From Clostridiales bacterium (GTDB lineage: Bacteria; Bacillota; Clostridia; Oscillospirales; Oscillospiraceae), in the NCBI GenBank assembly GCA_012728025.1, contig JAAYFX010000188.1, positions 1-5,143 of the forward strand: a DNA stretch of 5,143 bases, given 5' to 3'. A model generated the notes under the pieces. That model did not search any database and had not been told where the DNA came from. It saw nothing but the letters and a program-made list of their open reading frames with translations. Position numbers and translations under genes: made by a program. This document shows, in pieces, positions 4,813 to 5,143 of this stretch (position 1 is its first letter; each line of letters opens with the position of its first letter).

Positions 4813-5143
4813 AAGATTTTTTAAAGTCCATTCTGGTTCTGGGGGTACTTTGTCTTATAATATCGGCGGCTCTGGCTGTTACAAACAGCAAAACCGCTGT
4901 GATTATAGAGGCGGCGGCAGCGGAAAAAGCCGAGCAGGCCCGTCAGGCCGTTCTTCCCGAGGCAGACTCTTTTACAAAGCTTGATATAAGCAATCTTCCC
5001 CCAACAGTCACAGAGTCATATAAGGCAGATAACGGCGCAGGCTATGTTTTCATGATGGCAACTAAGGGCTATGGCGGTCAGATTAAGCTTATCTGCGGCA
5101 TAGATGCCGACGATAAAATCACAAGCTGCATGACTCTTTCCCA
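4809..5143 (+). CDS. rnfG: Rnf electron transport complex subunit G (RnfG), N-terminal part (3' end outside window)
   Basis: RnfG is a membrane-anchored subunit, related to NqrC, whose FMN-binding domain lies on the outer side of the membrane and carries covalent FMN. The ATG overlaps the rnfD stop (ATGA), and AGGAGGT (4794-4800) lies 8 bases upstream. The 111 complete codons visible encode a short cytoplasmic start, one hydrophobic anchor (about residues 5-25), an alanine/glutamate-rich helical stretch (31-50), then the start of the FMN-binding domain with TKGYGGQIKLICGIDADDKI (85-104), the typical beginning of that domain. The SGATST-type flavinylation motif would lie beyond the window end, so it cannot be checked. 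Further subunits rnfE, rnfA and rnfB are expected downstream from the usual clostridial order, but this is inference. Confidence 0.93.
   Translation, partial: MKDFLKSILVLGVLCLIISAALAVTNSKTAVIIEAAAAEKAEQARQAVLPEADSFTKLDISNLPPTVTESYKADNGAGYVFMMATKGYGGQIKLICGIDADDKITSCMTLS

Noticed and set aside
1..5143. Mobile elements, CRISPR arrays, tRNA or rRNA genes
   Set aside because: No transposase or integrase frame, no regularly spaced identical repeats and no tRNA-like cloverleaf were found. The leader repeats are too few, too diverged and unequally spaced for CRISPR.

Overview
The window looks like chromosomal DNA from an anaerobic member of the Bacillota, most likely class Clostridia. The reasons are strong AGGAGG-type ribosome binding sites, the gene order rnfC-rnfD-rnfG that clostridial Rnf operons use, a carbamate kinase next to it, and heavy ATA and AAA codon use mixed with GC-rich codons. 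I cannot name the genus from the sequence alone.

Layout. Bases 1-615 hold the 3' two thirds of a carbamate kinase gene that starts outside the window. Bases 616-870 are intergenic, with a hairpin and a promoter region that carries a near-perfect 22-bp palindrome over a TTGACA box. Bases 871-1041 encode an unrecognised 56-residue, probably helical protein, followed by a strong hairpin with a short T tract (1106-1151). A patatin-like phospholipase gene lies on the minus strand (1164-2153) and converges on that hairpin. Bases 2154-2566 are a 413-bp divergent intergenic region. It holds a probable promoter for the phospholipase, a good extended -10 promoter for the rnf operon, and a leader of about 165 nt with three related repeats and several competing helices. 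The rest (2567-5143) is the start of an rnf operon: rnfC, rnfD and a truncated rnfG, joined by 4-base stop/start overlaps and each with a good ribosome binding site.

Function. Rnf is a membrane complex that moves electrons from reduced ferredoxin to NAD+ and pumps Na+ or H+. Carbamate kinase makes ATP from carbamoyl phosphate. Together they fit an amino-acid-fermenting or similar anaerobe, but there is no sign that the two are co-regulated. The phospholipase and the small protein have no evident link to either.

The feature that ordinary annotation explains least is the rnf leader (about 2399-2552). It may be a structured regulatory RNA with repeated units. I could not match it to a riboswitch class from memory. 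The main alternative is that the repeats are coding, since all three lie in one open reading frame.
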